DNA of 64,000 nt, from the NCBI GenBank assembly GCA_963682055.1, contig OY821747.1, forward strand, positions 25,232,126 to 25,296,125, given 5' to 3'. The stretch comes from Primula veris (lineage: Eukaryota; Streptophyta; Magnoliopsida; Ericales; Primulaceae). Position 1 is the stretch's first letter. Every line of letters begins with the position of its first letter. The position numbers and the translations under genes are program-made. The notes below the pieces were generated by a model that was not told the DNA's origin, made no database searches, and saw nothing but the letters and a program-made list of their open reading frames with translations. Positions 35,953 to 45,700 of the stretch are shown piece by piece.

Positions 35953-36300
35953 CTACTTTTTCGAACTATCCCTCTTCGCCAAAAGTTCCTCCAGACGCTC
36001 CTTCTCCCTAATCAAACGAGAAATCGCCATCTCAGCCTGTTTCAAGGCGTAAGACTGAGACTCGCATTTTTGCTCGGCTTTGAAACGAGCAGTGCCCTCC
36101 CCGTCCCAGTATTGTTTAAACCTCCTCACTTCAGTCCGAGCACACATGAGATCATGTTTCAGCCATGACATCTCAATTTCTTTTAGTTGAAGAGGAGTCA
36201 AATCCTCCTCCCCAAAACCAGGGGGACGAGGTAGCAGAAAAGTAGGCTCCTCTTCCATAAGGGCTTTCTTTTTGGAGGCGGACCTAGTGATGGGAGCCAT
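35953..36300 (-). CDS. Short antisense coiled-coil ORF (115 aa)
   Basis: ATG at 36300-36298, stop at 35953. The N-terminus is basic (TRSASKKK), a proline-rich PRPPGFGEE segment follows, then about 75 residues of heptad-like helix rich in Glu, Arg, Lys and Leu ending SSKK. A TATA box (TATAAATG, minus strand, about 36384-36391) lies about 85 bases upstream, and a poly(A) signal about 65 bases downstream. There is no recognisable domain beyond the coiled coil. It lies in the same direction as six other antisense ORFs in this retrotransposon. Confidence 0.6.
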   Translation of the reverse strand: MAPITRSASKKKALMEEEPTFLLPRPPGFGEEDLTPLQLKEIEMSWLKHDLMCARTEVRRFKQYWDGEGTARFKAEQKCESQSYALKQAEMAISRLIREKERLEELLAKRDSSKK

Positions 36301-36530
36301 CTCACGCAAAAGCAAGTTAGAAGAAGCAAATTATAAAACAAGAGAGGTAGAAATTGGTAATGAGATACAGGCAATTGGGAGCATTTATAGAGAATCAAAA
36401 GGCACAAAGTACGAAGCGTTACAATGGTTCACAAGACAGGCACGAGATACGAGAAGATACAACTGATTCATCAAATACAGAAAACAAAACACATTGAAAA
36501 AGGGGAAATACATAAGAAAACCAGCCCAAT

Positions 36531-37010
36531 CTAAGGATCAATGGGTGGAAAAATCGAACTGCCAGACCGAGAGAAGGCAGAACGAGCTGAACAACTCAAC
36601 CGAGCTTGGTAGGAGTCATTCATGGCGACCAAATTGTCATTCTCCGAGGAGAGCTCGCTGTTCTCCGTGGTAAGAGCCCTGACGCGTTCCTCAAGCCGAG
36701 CATTCTTTACCATTATGCTAGCAAGGCCTTGAGGAGAGTTATCAAAATCATCTTGAGCATGGTCCCAAATCTCCTCGGCATCATACCAGGAGTTGGCCAT
36801 ATGATTTCTCTGTGACAACAAGTGATCGAGCTGACGACTCAGTGCCGAAATCTCGGTCCATTTCACCGTCTCTTCGGGATAAGAGCCGAACAAGCTCAAG
36901 GCCAAAACGCCGTACTCTTTCTCAAGCCTTGCCATCCGACGGCGGACCCGAGATACCTCAGTGTCCAAGCCCTTCATCTGAGCATGATATCTCACCACAG
37001 GTCCAGACAT
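36531..37010 (-). CDS. Short antisense coiled-coil ORF (159 aa)
   Basis: ATG at 37010-37008. Starts MSGP like the ORF at 38008-38301. It is predominantly helical and charged (heptads at about residues 10-45 and 85-130), ending in a Ser-rich tail (SARSAFSRSGSS). A TATA-like TATAAGTA (minus strand, about 37109-37116) is about 100 bases upstream. No catalytic motif. Function unknown. Confidence 0.6.
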   Translation of the reverse strand: MSGPVVRYHAQMKGLDTEVSRVRRRMARLEKEYGVLALSLFGSYPEETVKWTEISALSRQLDHLLSQRNHMANSWYDAEEIWDHAQDDFDNSPQGLASIMVKNARLEERVRALTTENSELSSENDNLVAMNDSYQARLSCSARSAFSRSGSSIFPPIDP

Positions 37011-37128
37011 TCTGGGAAATTGTTATAGTACGGAAGAAAATAAAGGGCTGAGGGAGAGAGAAGCAAAAAGAAAAATGAGAGATGATAAACTACCAAAGAA
37101 AAGAGAAGTACTTATAGAACGGAGATAG

Positions 37129-37188
37129 CATGCATATTCCTGACCTACTAGGGAGCATGCGTATTCCTGACCTACTAGGGAGCATGCA
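37129..37188. repeat. 28-bp direct repeat
   Basis: Two copies of a GCATGC.TATTCCTGACC..GGGA unit plus the start of a third, upstream of the antisense ORF at 36531-37010. Confidence 0.85.
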
Positions 37189-37377
37189 CCTATATTCGAC
37201 AGTGATGGGGACATCTACTGACATCTGATACAACAGTACAAAAGGAAATAAAGACGAGATATTCAAAGATCTAACTTCCCGACAAACAACAAACCACAGG
37301 TGCAATATAAAAAGAAATGCAAAAATAAAGGGGCAAAAATACTTTTCATTAATAAAGATGGGATATATCATTATTCA

Positions 37378-37500
37378 TTACATCCGAAAAGAAAATCTAT
37401 TACATCCGAAAAGAAAATCTGTTACATCCGAAAAGAAGATCTATTACATCCGAAAAGAAAATCTGTTACATCCGAAAAGATCTATTACATCCGAGAAGAG
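37378..37500. repeat. 22-bp tandem repeat, about six copies
   Basis: Unit TTACATCCGAAAAGAAAATC with small variations, between antisense ORFs. Confidence 0.92.
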
Positions 37501-37555
37501 CTAGTACAGAAGATCAGGCAAAGGATCAACTATATCAGCTGACCAAGTGAGCAGG

Positions 37556-38020
37556 AGACGCCAAAAAGAAAAAGTAAGAAGAAAGAGAAAGGAAAAGCAA
37601 GAAGAGCAAAAGAAGAAGAGTGCAAGAAAAGAAGAAGTGATAAGAAAGAAGAGTCGAAAAGAAAAATGACAAAAACCCTAGATGTAACACAACCCTTAGG
37701 ATCACAGGGTTGATTGTTACATCGTAGTGGTGCAAAAAAAAAAAGATGAAGAAAAAAGAAAGAGAAAGAGCAGAGGAAGAAGAAATGAAGGAAACAGACA
37801 AATAAAAAGGACGTCAATGAAACAAAAAAGAAAGGGAAAAAGAAAAGAATAAAAAGTAGAGAGAACAGAGTATAAAAAAAAAAAAGAGAAACACAAAAGA
37901 GGAAGAGGAAGAAATGAGGGAAACTGAGAAAAGAAGAAAAAAAGAAAAAGAAAGAGATGGGAAAAGATGGGGAAAAGCAGAGAGAGATAAAAAAAGAAGG
38001 GGGAAGGTTAGGGGGAAGTC
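37556..38020. repeat. Long purine-rich tract
   Basis: The plus strand is almost entirely A and G over 37556-37680 and 37731-38020 (AAAGAAAGAGAAAGAG-like words), broken by a mixed segment at 37681-37730. It lies in the 3' flank of the antisense ORF at 38008-38301. Polypurine/polypyrimidine DNA of this length can form triplex structures. Confidence 0.9.
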
Positions 38021-38301
38021 GATCGGTATCGATGAGAGGGCCCGGCAGAGACATCCCTGTCCCTCAGTGTCGGGTTCCCCCTTAGCATCTCATTCTCTTC
38101 AACTAGAGCCTGACGAGCACGTCGGCTATAAGCCAGTTCGGATCTTAGCCAAGTTAATTCCCGAACCATCTCGGTATGGTGATAACGCATCACCTTTAGT
38201 TCCTCCTCGGCATCCCTCAATAGCCTTTGTACATGGCTATAAGAGGCTTCAAAAGCCTCGACTTGCAAAGCTAATGTTGATGGGGTGAAAGGACCAGACA
38301 T
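38008..38301 (-). CDS. Short antisense coiled-coil ORF (97 aa)
   Basis: ATG at 38301-38299. MSGP start, then about 70 residues of charged helix containing ALVEENEMLRGN, and a Ser/Arg-rich tail (AGPSHRYRSTSP). A TATA box TATAAATA (minus strand, about 38386-38393) is about 90 bases upstream; a second TATATA is closer, at about 38325. It looks like a shorter paralogue of the ORF at 36531-37010 (same start, same helix-then-Ser layout). Confidence 0.58.
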   Translation of the reverse strand: MSGPFTPSTLALQVEAFEASYSHVQRLLRDAEEELKVMRYHHTEMVRELTWLRSELAYSRRARQALVEENEMLRGNPTLRDRDVSAGPSHRYRSTSP

Positions 38302-38935
38302 CTTAGGGAAATTATAAGATGAGGGTCTATATATGGGGGAAAATAATATGATGAGAATTGTGGATGTAACCATGCTGTAAGCAGGTATTTATAGATCAAT
38401 TAGATGAGGGCTGGGATTGAGAGTCGCAACCATTCGCCAATGGGTATACAGAAGCGACGGCACTCAAAAGAGGTGTCTGTTCAAGAAAAACGTTTGGATT
38501 CCCAAAAGACTCTAAAAAGCGTGAGTAATTAAAAGTCACTCCTGTTCAAGAAACGCTTGGATTCTTACCAATATTTAAAGAGGATAAGTAATAATGGCAT
38601 CATAACACGCGTCATTTTGGGGAAAGGCAGCGGTTCAAATAAATATCCCAGATCTTTTGCACAAAGCTCAAGAAAACTCTGGTGAATAAGATTTTTTATG
38701 CACAAGGCTCAAGAAATCCTATTGGTCCCCATATATAAAGAGTAAGAAGGTCCAATGGATAAGATCAAACGCAAGGCCCAAGAAAAGCATTAATGAGGCC
38801 ACAAGCGTGCGCAGTCAAAATAAATTGCATTGGGAAAGTAATTCAGATATAAACAAGAAAAAGAAGTCTTTATTGGTTGGTTGATACTTCGTTACAGAAG
38901 AAGCACAAAAAGGAAATACAATGAAAACAATAAAA

Positions 38936-39274
38936 TCATTTCATAGAAGGGCCCGCTTCGTCATTTGGCTTCCTTTTCGACCGAGCATACACTTCCTTAA
39001 GGGCCAGTTTGTAAGCCCTCTTGGAAGCAAGCTGCCTATCTCTGGAGGCCTCGAGCTCTTTGATCCGAGCACGAGCGCGAATACTGTCGAGCAAAGACCT
39101 CTGATGCTCCTTCTCCAGGGCATCCAATCGCTCGTCTAGTTCGGCGGCCCGACGAGCTTCCACCGACAACCTGGCAACCCTCTTCTCGAGATAACGCACC
39201 TTCTGAACTTCCTCTTCAAGACGAGCAACGTATTCAGGAAGGTTGTCACCATAGTTTTCAAGAGGAGAAGCCAT
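38936..39274 (-). CDS. Short antisense coiled-coil ORF (112 aa)
   Basis: ATG at 39274-39272. Helical heptads across residues 14-85; the C-terminus SKRAYKLALKEVYARSK matches the ORF at 39578-39898 almost residue for residue. TATA box TATAAAAG (minus strand, about 39323-39332) is about 55 bases upstream, and AATAAA (minus strand, 38869-38874) about 65 bases downstream, so this is a compact, complete-looking transcription unit. Confidence 0.65.
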   Translation of the reverse strand: MASPLENYGDNLPEYVARLEEEVQKVRYLEKRVARLSVEARRAAELDERLDALEKEHQRSLLDSIRARARIKELEASRDRQLASKRAYKLALKEVYARSKRKPNDEAGPSMK

Positions 39275-39577
39275 TTGTTCGTTAATAAAGAATGAATTGC
39301 ATAAAGAATACAGGGACAGTCCCCTTTTATAAGAAGAAACAAGGAGTAGATCAAAGGTCATCTCGAATAAATACAACCTCTTGAACTTCCCAAGAGCATT
39401 TACGGCGAATTAACCACAGTTCCAAATCCAATTAAAGTCATCCAAAAAGACATCAAGAAGATAAACAGACAAGAACAAGGAAATGGAAATATTTTATTAA
39501 TTTCAAAAACTTCGATTACAACTGAGGAGAAGACTCCTCATTCAAGAGAAATTACGACAGAAATTACAAAAGACTAA

Positions 39578-39898
39578 TTATTTCGAGGAAGAGCCTTCTT
39601 CATCGTCATCCGAACTCGGGTTAGACCGAGCATGCAGCTCCTTGAAGGCAAGCTTATAGGCCCTTTTTGCTGCCTTCTGCTTGGCCAGATTAGCCTCGAG
39701 CTTCTTTATATGCTCGTAAGCCCAATCCCGATCGGCCATCGTCACATGATGATCAGAATCCATGTCAGACAGCCTTTTCTTGTAGTCTGAAACCTTGGCC
39801 ACGAGTTTCTTATTCGCGGTACGAGATTTCTTGATTTTCGTTTCTAAATATGAAATATAATTAAAGGAGCTCTCACCAGTAGAACCTGAAGAAGCCAT
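39578..39898 (-). CDS. Short antisense coiled-coil ORF (106 aa)
   Basis: ATG at 39898-39896. Helix with heptads (residues 13-85), then AKRAYKLAFKELHARS shared with the ORF at 38936-39274, and a Ser/Asp/Glu-rich end. TATA box TATAAAG (minus strand, about 39952-39958) about 55 bases upstream; AATAAA (minus strand, about 39492-39498) about 80 bases downstream. It is the outermost antisense ORF, about 240 bases from the 3' LTR. Confidence 0.65.
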   Translation of the reverse strand: MASSGSTGESSFNYISYLETKIKKSRTANKKLVAKVSDYKKRLSDMDSDHHVTMADRDWAYEHIKKLEANLAKQKAAKRAYKLAFKELHARSNPSSDDDEEGSSSK

Positions 39899-40141
39899 TA
39901 TGTCACGAGCAAATTAGTAATAAAATGCCTAAGTATGGAGGGAGTACACCCCTTTATAGGATTTTTCCTCGAAGAAAGATATTAGGATAGGAAACATTAA
40001 ATGTGCCCCCCTGGGAACCGTCATAAGTCTATTGCGTTTCTCGATAAAACATTGGGAAGGACAAGACCGAAGTAACGTTCTCGACAAACCGAACATGACT
40101 CCCCCGACATGGAAACCACGCCGAGGAAGTCAGGGAGCACT

Positions 40142-40709
40142 TGATAGAACATAAAAATTAGACCCGAATATTCTATTCGGGTAATAATCAACCCACTTTA
40201 TAAATGGGTATCCAACTCTTAAATGGGTCGTCTCATACTTTTTATAGGAATTGAGATGTTACTATCAAAAGCCCAAGCCCAATCAAATGGGGACCCATGT
40301 CTGAAAAATCCCTGGGATGAAGACATTTGTCAATATCCTAGAAGGCGCAGTTGCCTATAAATAGCCAACTACCCCTCCTAGAAATGGACCAGAAAATCTA
40401 TCCAAAAAATATAGAGAGAAGTTAAGAAAAGAGAGAAACTAACCAAAGCATATCACTTCGAGAAATAAACCGAGAAAAGACAGCCGAGCACCGAATAAAA
40501 GGGGAAAAAGATCAAGACGAGAGATTAAACAGTCATATCGAGCACAATTGTAAAACCGAAATACTAATCCGAGCAAGTGTAATATTCCGAATAAGGATAA
40601 TAATCCGAGCAATAATAAAGATCAGGAAGTGTCCATTATTTACGGTTGATTTATTATTATATTATTGTTGAAAAGCCTAACGCGACCGACCAAAGTTATG
40701 GCTTTATCA
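40142..40709 (+). repeat. 3' LTR of the Tat-type Gypsy element
   Basis: 568 bp; one mismatch to the 5' LTR. Followed by the TTATG target duplication at 40710-40714. The base run before it (GAGGAAGTCAGGGAGCACT) is purine-rich and may contain the polypurine tract. Confidence 0.97.
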
Positions 40710-40794
40710 TTATGATTAAATTAAATGTTAAGTAATTAAAATATACATAACAAACCATAATAATTGGCTATTCGTAACTCAAATTTTCAGTCCT

Positions 40795-41006
40795 CAATTG
40801 ATTTTTTTCGGGTTTTTTCAGTTTTTTCATTCGATTTGGTTTTTTTTCAGTTTTTCGGGTTTTTTCGGTTCAGTTTTATAGTAAACCAAAACCGACGGAG
40901 ATGGGTTCGGTTTTTTACGGTTCGATCCGGTTCGCTTTTTTCGGGTTTTTTCTGTTCGATCCGGTTCGGTTTTCGGTTAAGTCCGTTTTTTTGCCCAGCC
41001 CTATAC
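40795..41006. mobile_element. hAT-MITE-like fragment
   Basis: Dense TTCGGTTTTT/GGTTCGATCCGG words ending GCCCAGCCCTA at about 41003. The mirrored counterpart block begins near 13303 (GAGGCTGGG). The Gypsy and Copia insertions lie between the two halves (see findings). Confidence 0.5.
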
Positions 41007-41140
41007 AAAACTTCGTGCAATTTTGATCGACAAATAACTATTGAAATCGAGTTTTTCAAAAGATAATCACATAGTTTAAATGTTAAACTATATGAACAAA
41101 ATTTAAAAATTTGCATTTCAACAATCATGATATATTTGTT
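41007..41140. repeat. Fragment related to the MITE at 50646-51098
   Basis: CGTGCAATTTTGATCGA and ATAGTTTAAATGTTAAA blocks recur, the first in inverted orientation relative to the element at 50.65-51.1 kb. Termini not found. Confidence 0.5.
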
Positions 41141-41220
41141 GGTGAAAGCTGCAAGTGGATATGTAGATACATAGAGCCCTAATATTTTAAGCCAGAATGA
41201 GTAGTTTTTAGGGGACCGGT

Positions 41221-41905
41221 TAGGGGTGTCAATTTTACCCGACCCGACCCAACGGTTTTTGAGTATTCGGATAACGGTTTTAGCAGTTCTCTCGTCATCT
41301 ACGAGTCGGGTAGGTCGGGTCTATATAACTTTTGGTACTTATTTTACCCGACTCATACCCGTATTTGTAATGGGTATAACGGTTCTCGGTGCAGGTATTT
41401 ACCCAAAATACCCAAAAATCGTAAAATGTATTCTATTTTTCTATATGTTCTTTTCTAAAGGGTATTTTTATATATTGATAATGAATTTATTTTTTCAAGT
41501 TATTTCTTAACTTACTTGTAAAAAATAAACAAGTAAAAAATAAACAAAGTAATGAGAGACTGTCAATTTTTTTGCTTCATATTGGTCAACAATGTGTTTG
41601 ATTGATTAATGAATCACGAAGACATTACACAGTCATTTAAACATTACAAACTAATATATTAATCATAATAATAATATGCATTTATATTTTTTAAATATGG
41701 ATATATATTGCGGTTCTACAATTCAGGTATGCGAGTCGGTTCTACGGGTCGGGTCCGCAGTATAGAGTTGAGAACCATATCCGTCCCAAGAACCAACGGG
41801 GTCGGGTTGGGTAGACCCAAAAACAGTCCCGTGACGGGTCGGTTTTTACGGTTTTTGGGTATTTACGGTGCGATTTTTGGATATTGGGTATTTTTGACGC
41901 CCCTA
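41221..41905. mobile_element. hAT-like non-autonomous element, 685 bp
   Basis: Termini TAGGGGTGTCAA and TTGACGCCCCTA are inverted repeats of each other with one mismatch. The flanking 8-mers GGACCGGT (41213-41220) and GTACTGGT (41906-41913) match at 6 of 8, fitting a decayed hAT 8-bp target duplication. The interior is rich in ACCCG/CGGGT words and has no transposase. Confidence 0.75.
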
Positions 41906-42795
41906 GTACTGGTTTAAAAAATGTTTGAACTGGAAAATTTCTACTTTTTGTTAATTTTTCATGTGAAAAAAGTTATATAAAACCCAAATTCTTAGCTTCT
42001 AGCTTTTGAGTTTTTTTTTAACTTTTTGGATGCAGAAACTAGCTTTTGAAAATCTAAAAAAACTAACATAAGATCCAAACACCTATAGCTTTTTTTTAAT
42101 CAAAAAGCTTAAAAATCTAAGAAAATAGTAGCTTTCAAACAGGCACACAAGTCTGGGGTATTGAAATAATTATCTGTTACTTTTTCTTTGTTTAGGGTTG
42201 ATTTGTAAAATAAAAATAAAAATTAGATGGAATAACGTCTTATTAATTTCACCCTCTTTTGCTCAAATTATATTATGACGATGTCTATGTCAGGAGTTTG
42301 TGAGTCACCTGTTTAGATGAGTAACCAGTATATATTTTCCCTAAATTAAAAAAAATAAAGAAGTTGATAAAAACTACCCCATAATATAATGTAATATAAT
42401 ATGAACATTGATAAATTTCTCAGACTTTTCAAATATTAACACTTTTAACTGCATAGTAGCGGAAGGTTTAATATCAGGTTTGTACTTCACAATATTACAA
42501 CTTACAAGAGTGGAATGCCAATATTTTACTGAAACATGTTGGCAAAGAAATTACAAGGACCAGTTTTACAGTCTACATTTACTTGTGACAAAGTACTATT
42601 GTCAATACATATAATAGTTAACAACTCTAAATGTTTTGGTACTTCTTCAACTACAAGAGTAATCATAGATTGCACTTACAATACTACAGAATAATCTATT
42701 CCTGCCAATGCTCCTTAAAATTATCGATAGCAATGGGAGGATAATCATGAATATTCAATTGAATATCCCAATATGGGATGACCTTGAATGTATGT
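41906..42795. other. Spacer and 3' flank of the RCC1-repeat gene
   Basis: No ORF of note. About 42540-42795 is the region that was copied to 5550-5800 and probably contains the 3' UTR. Confidence 0.55.
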
Positions 42796-45700
42796 TCAAG
42801 TGGTATCATCATCTTCATAATCGCAATGGTCACCATCAAGTATATGTTCCCTGTAAATAAAAACAACAGATCAGCATCTCTCGGTCATTCTTTTAGCAAA
42901 ACCATATACAGACTGAATTTTTTGGTGTTCAATAGATAATCGAACTTGATGCACACATAAGCCTTTAAGCAAATGAAAGGACTTCGTGTATTCCGAAAGA
43001 ACAACATAGGTTGGTAAAACTTATAAAGCCTTTTCAGGCTTAAAAATTAGAAAATCACAGCTTCTAAGCTGGTCGACCAAATACTGTCCAGCTTTTAAGC
43101 CAAAAAGCAGAAAGGTTAAGATAAATCCTTAACCAAGCAAGAGAATTGACAAGCACAGACCTCAATCTATGGGTTCAACAGATTGGAATTTACGCCTCAT
43201 TATTTTAGCAAGAACATGCAGGGACTTGATTTTTTGAAGGAGTCAAATAAATAATTGAACGTACTCTGAACACAGGAATGTTTGGTTTTAGCTTTTAGTT
43301 GAAAAGGCAAGATTTTGAGATTGAATACCTCAATCTTTCACAAAGGCGTGCCAAAGCATCTGATCCAGTCCTCGATGCAATATCTTGAATTTGTGAAGCA
43401 TTTTCTAAAGTAACACAATCCGCAAGCCTAAATTCGCATAGTTCTTTTAAAGAACATGCATCAGTCAAGACTGCTGAGTGGCCCCCACCAGCTGCTAATT
43501 TCCGTACTTCACCAACACACCTACGAAGAATAATTTCCCTATAAGAATATAGCACCTCTTGTACGTAAAACTAACACACATTTTATTTTTATTTTCCCTA
43601 TAGGGGATTTCACGCTTTGTTTCTTCATATCGTTCTGCTACTTCTGCATAGCATCACATTGCTTATTTTTGTATAATAATAATATAATAACAAGAATCAT
43701 AATAGAACCAAAAAAAAGTAAGCATCAGCAAACATTTTTAAACTTGTTTGTCTCAGCTTATAAGCAAATAAGCTGGAGGTCTTGAAGATGAGGAAAAGGC
43801 TGGTTTTGTCCAACTAAAAGTTTCTAGCCTTTTCCGTTAAAGACTTGGCGATTAAAGTAATCAACCAACACATCAAATTGTATCTAAAAAGCCAAAAAAA
43901 AATGAGCCTAAAAGATGCAACCATGCTAGACGTAAGTCAAGAACGTTAAGAGACTAAACGGTCAATCTGTCTGTCTGGTCAAAGCTTTTAAACTCGGCTT
44001 TTCTGCCTTTTTCATTAAAGCTGGACTGCATTAAGTTAATCAGCTTAAAACTGCACTATATTTGTTTTAACCAGTTTAAAACTTGAGCTTATTAAGTTTT
44101 TGGCCTGAAAATCTAAGAAGTTTTATACTGAACCAACCTAGTTTCTTCCTGAATCTCGAAAAGCTACACTGATCTTAAAAGCTGAAATCAGACAAGTTTT
44201 CTCTTACCAATCTACCGGTGACGGATACCAAGCATAAGTCGACCTCTCGTTCGCAGCTTGTCCATAACAGTTATATCCCCACCCATGAATTCTTCCATCT
44301 TTAGTACAAACAAGCGTGTGACAATGTCCACATGCAACCATTTTAACAGAATTTGGTAAGACCAAAATAGGAATATTCCGAAACATTATTTCTGAGTCAT
44401 TTAATGAGAAAAACCCTGTTTGAGGACCAAGGCCCAGTTGGCCAGCTTGCCCACCACCCCAAGCGTAAAGGGCACCTTTATCTGTCACTGCACATGTATG
44501 TACACCACCACATGATATATCCTTTATTATTATTTCGTCTAATGCGACTACTCGTCGAGGAAGGAGTTCTTTTTCACCGGATTGTAGTGAGCAATGACCG
44601 AGTTGCCCCATGCTACCTAGTCCCCACGTGTACCTGTGTAATAAAAAACACCCAGAATGACGAAGAAACATTTAGAAAGCGCGATATTGAAAGGGGAAAA
44701 CAGTAACAAGCAAGAATGCAAAAGGCTTCACTCCTACAAAAATCTGTTTTACTTAAGATTTGAAATCGTAATGACAATATATATGAAAATATAATAACAA
44801 GGCAAGCGTAATTTAACACTTCTCTTGGAAGGTAAATAACAAAATAATTACTGAAATGGACAGGGAATCACAGGCAGCATAAACAAAGTTATAAGATTAA
44901 TGCTAAGCGCATTAATGATGGTTACTTTAATAGCTAAAATTGGCCATTTGTGAAACAAAGTACTCACAATGCCTCAGTACGAGGGCCGATCATTGAAGTG
45001 TTGAATACAATACAATAGAAACAGAAATCACGAATATTGAATAAAAAGCCTCCGTACGGGTGCCAAAGCGTCATTGAAGTATTTAATACAATACAATAGA
45101 AACGGAAAATCATGAATATCCTCCCATAAGGGGGGGAAAAGTAGCCAGTTAAGAAGTTCAAAAGTGATAAGAGTTGTTCTAATACTATTACCCGATTCGG
45201 TAGACTAATCTATTATTTTGTCAATTTCATTTGTTTTGTTTTCTGTTTTAAGTCTAGACACCTCACTGACTCAGGCTTTGGCTCAGTTTTATATGAGTAA
45301 GTTTGTGGACTCTTCTTTAGAAAGTTCCTTTGAAAAGTAATTTTCAGGTCTTCATACAATCGGCTTGTTTGATTGACACCCAAAAGTAATTTTTTTTGAA
45401 ACATTTTACTTAACACATGTTTGGTGCGAGAATAAAGAAGTACTATTTTGTTATTTTTCCGAGGGAATACGTATACTTACCATAATTTTTTCATTAAAGT
45501 CTAGTTTCACATTTTTTAAATTTTAATGAACTACTTTTGACCACTCCCAAATGGCATACTTTCTCACTTTTCAGCTTTCACCACACACGCCTCTTATACT
45601 TCAAAAATATTTCCAGTAAATATGCTTTTTTCACACCTAACAAAAAATTATTCTTTTAAACTTGTAAAACACACCTAAACGAACCAAACGTCACCTAAGC

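Larger units (their letters stand above)
23420..40709 (+). mobile_element. Young Ty3/gypsy Tat-type LTR retrotransposon, 17.3 kb
   Basis: LTRs of 568 bp at 23420-23987 and 40142-40709 (TGATA...TATCA), flanked by identical TTATG at 23415-23419 and 40710-40714. The LTRs differ by one base (A/G near 23484 versus the 3' copy), so the insertion is recent. The primer site TGGCGCCG.. after the 5' LTR matches tRNA-Asp, as in Athila/Tat elements. A single gag-pol frame follows, with a second, archaeal-type RNase H between the first RNase H and integrase, a Tat-lineage hallmark. It is followed by about 10 kb of extra sequence with antisense genes. Pol carries three stops and a deletion, so this copy is not autonomous. 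Confidence 0.95.

Noticed and set aside
37378..37500. Possible CRISPR-like array of 22-bp repeats
   Set aside because: Units are directly adjacent without unique spacers, in a plant retrotransposon; simple tandem repeat.
37530..38054. 174-aa minus-strand ORF of Phe/Leu/Ser, membrane-like
   Set aside because: Translation of the polypyrimidine strand of the purine tract; apparent hydrophobicity is compositional.
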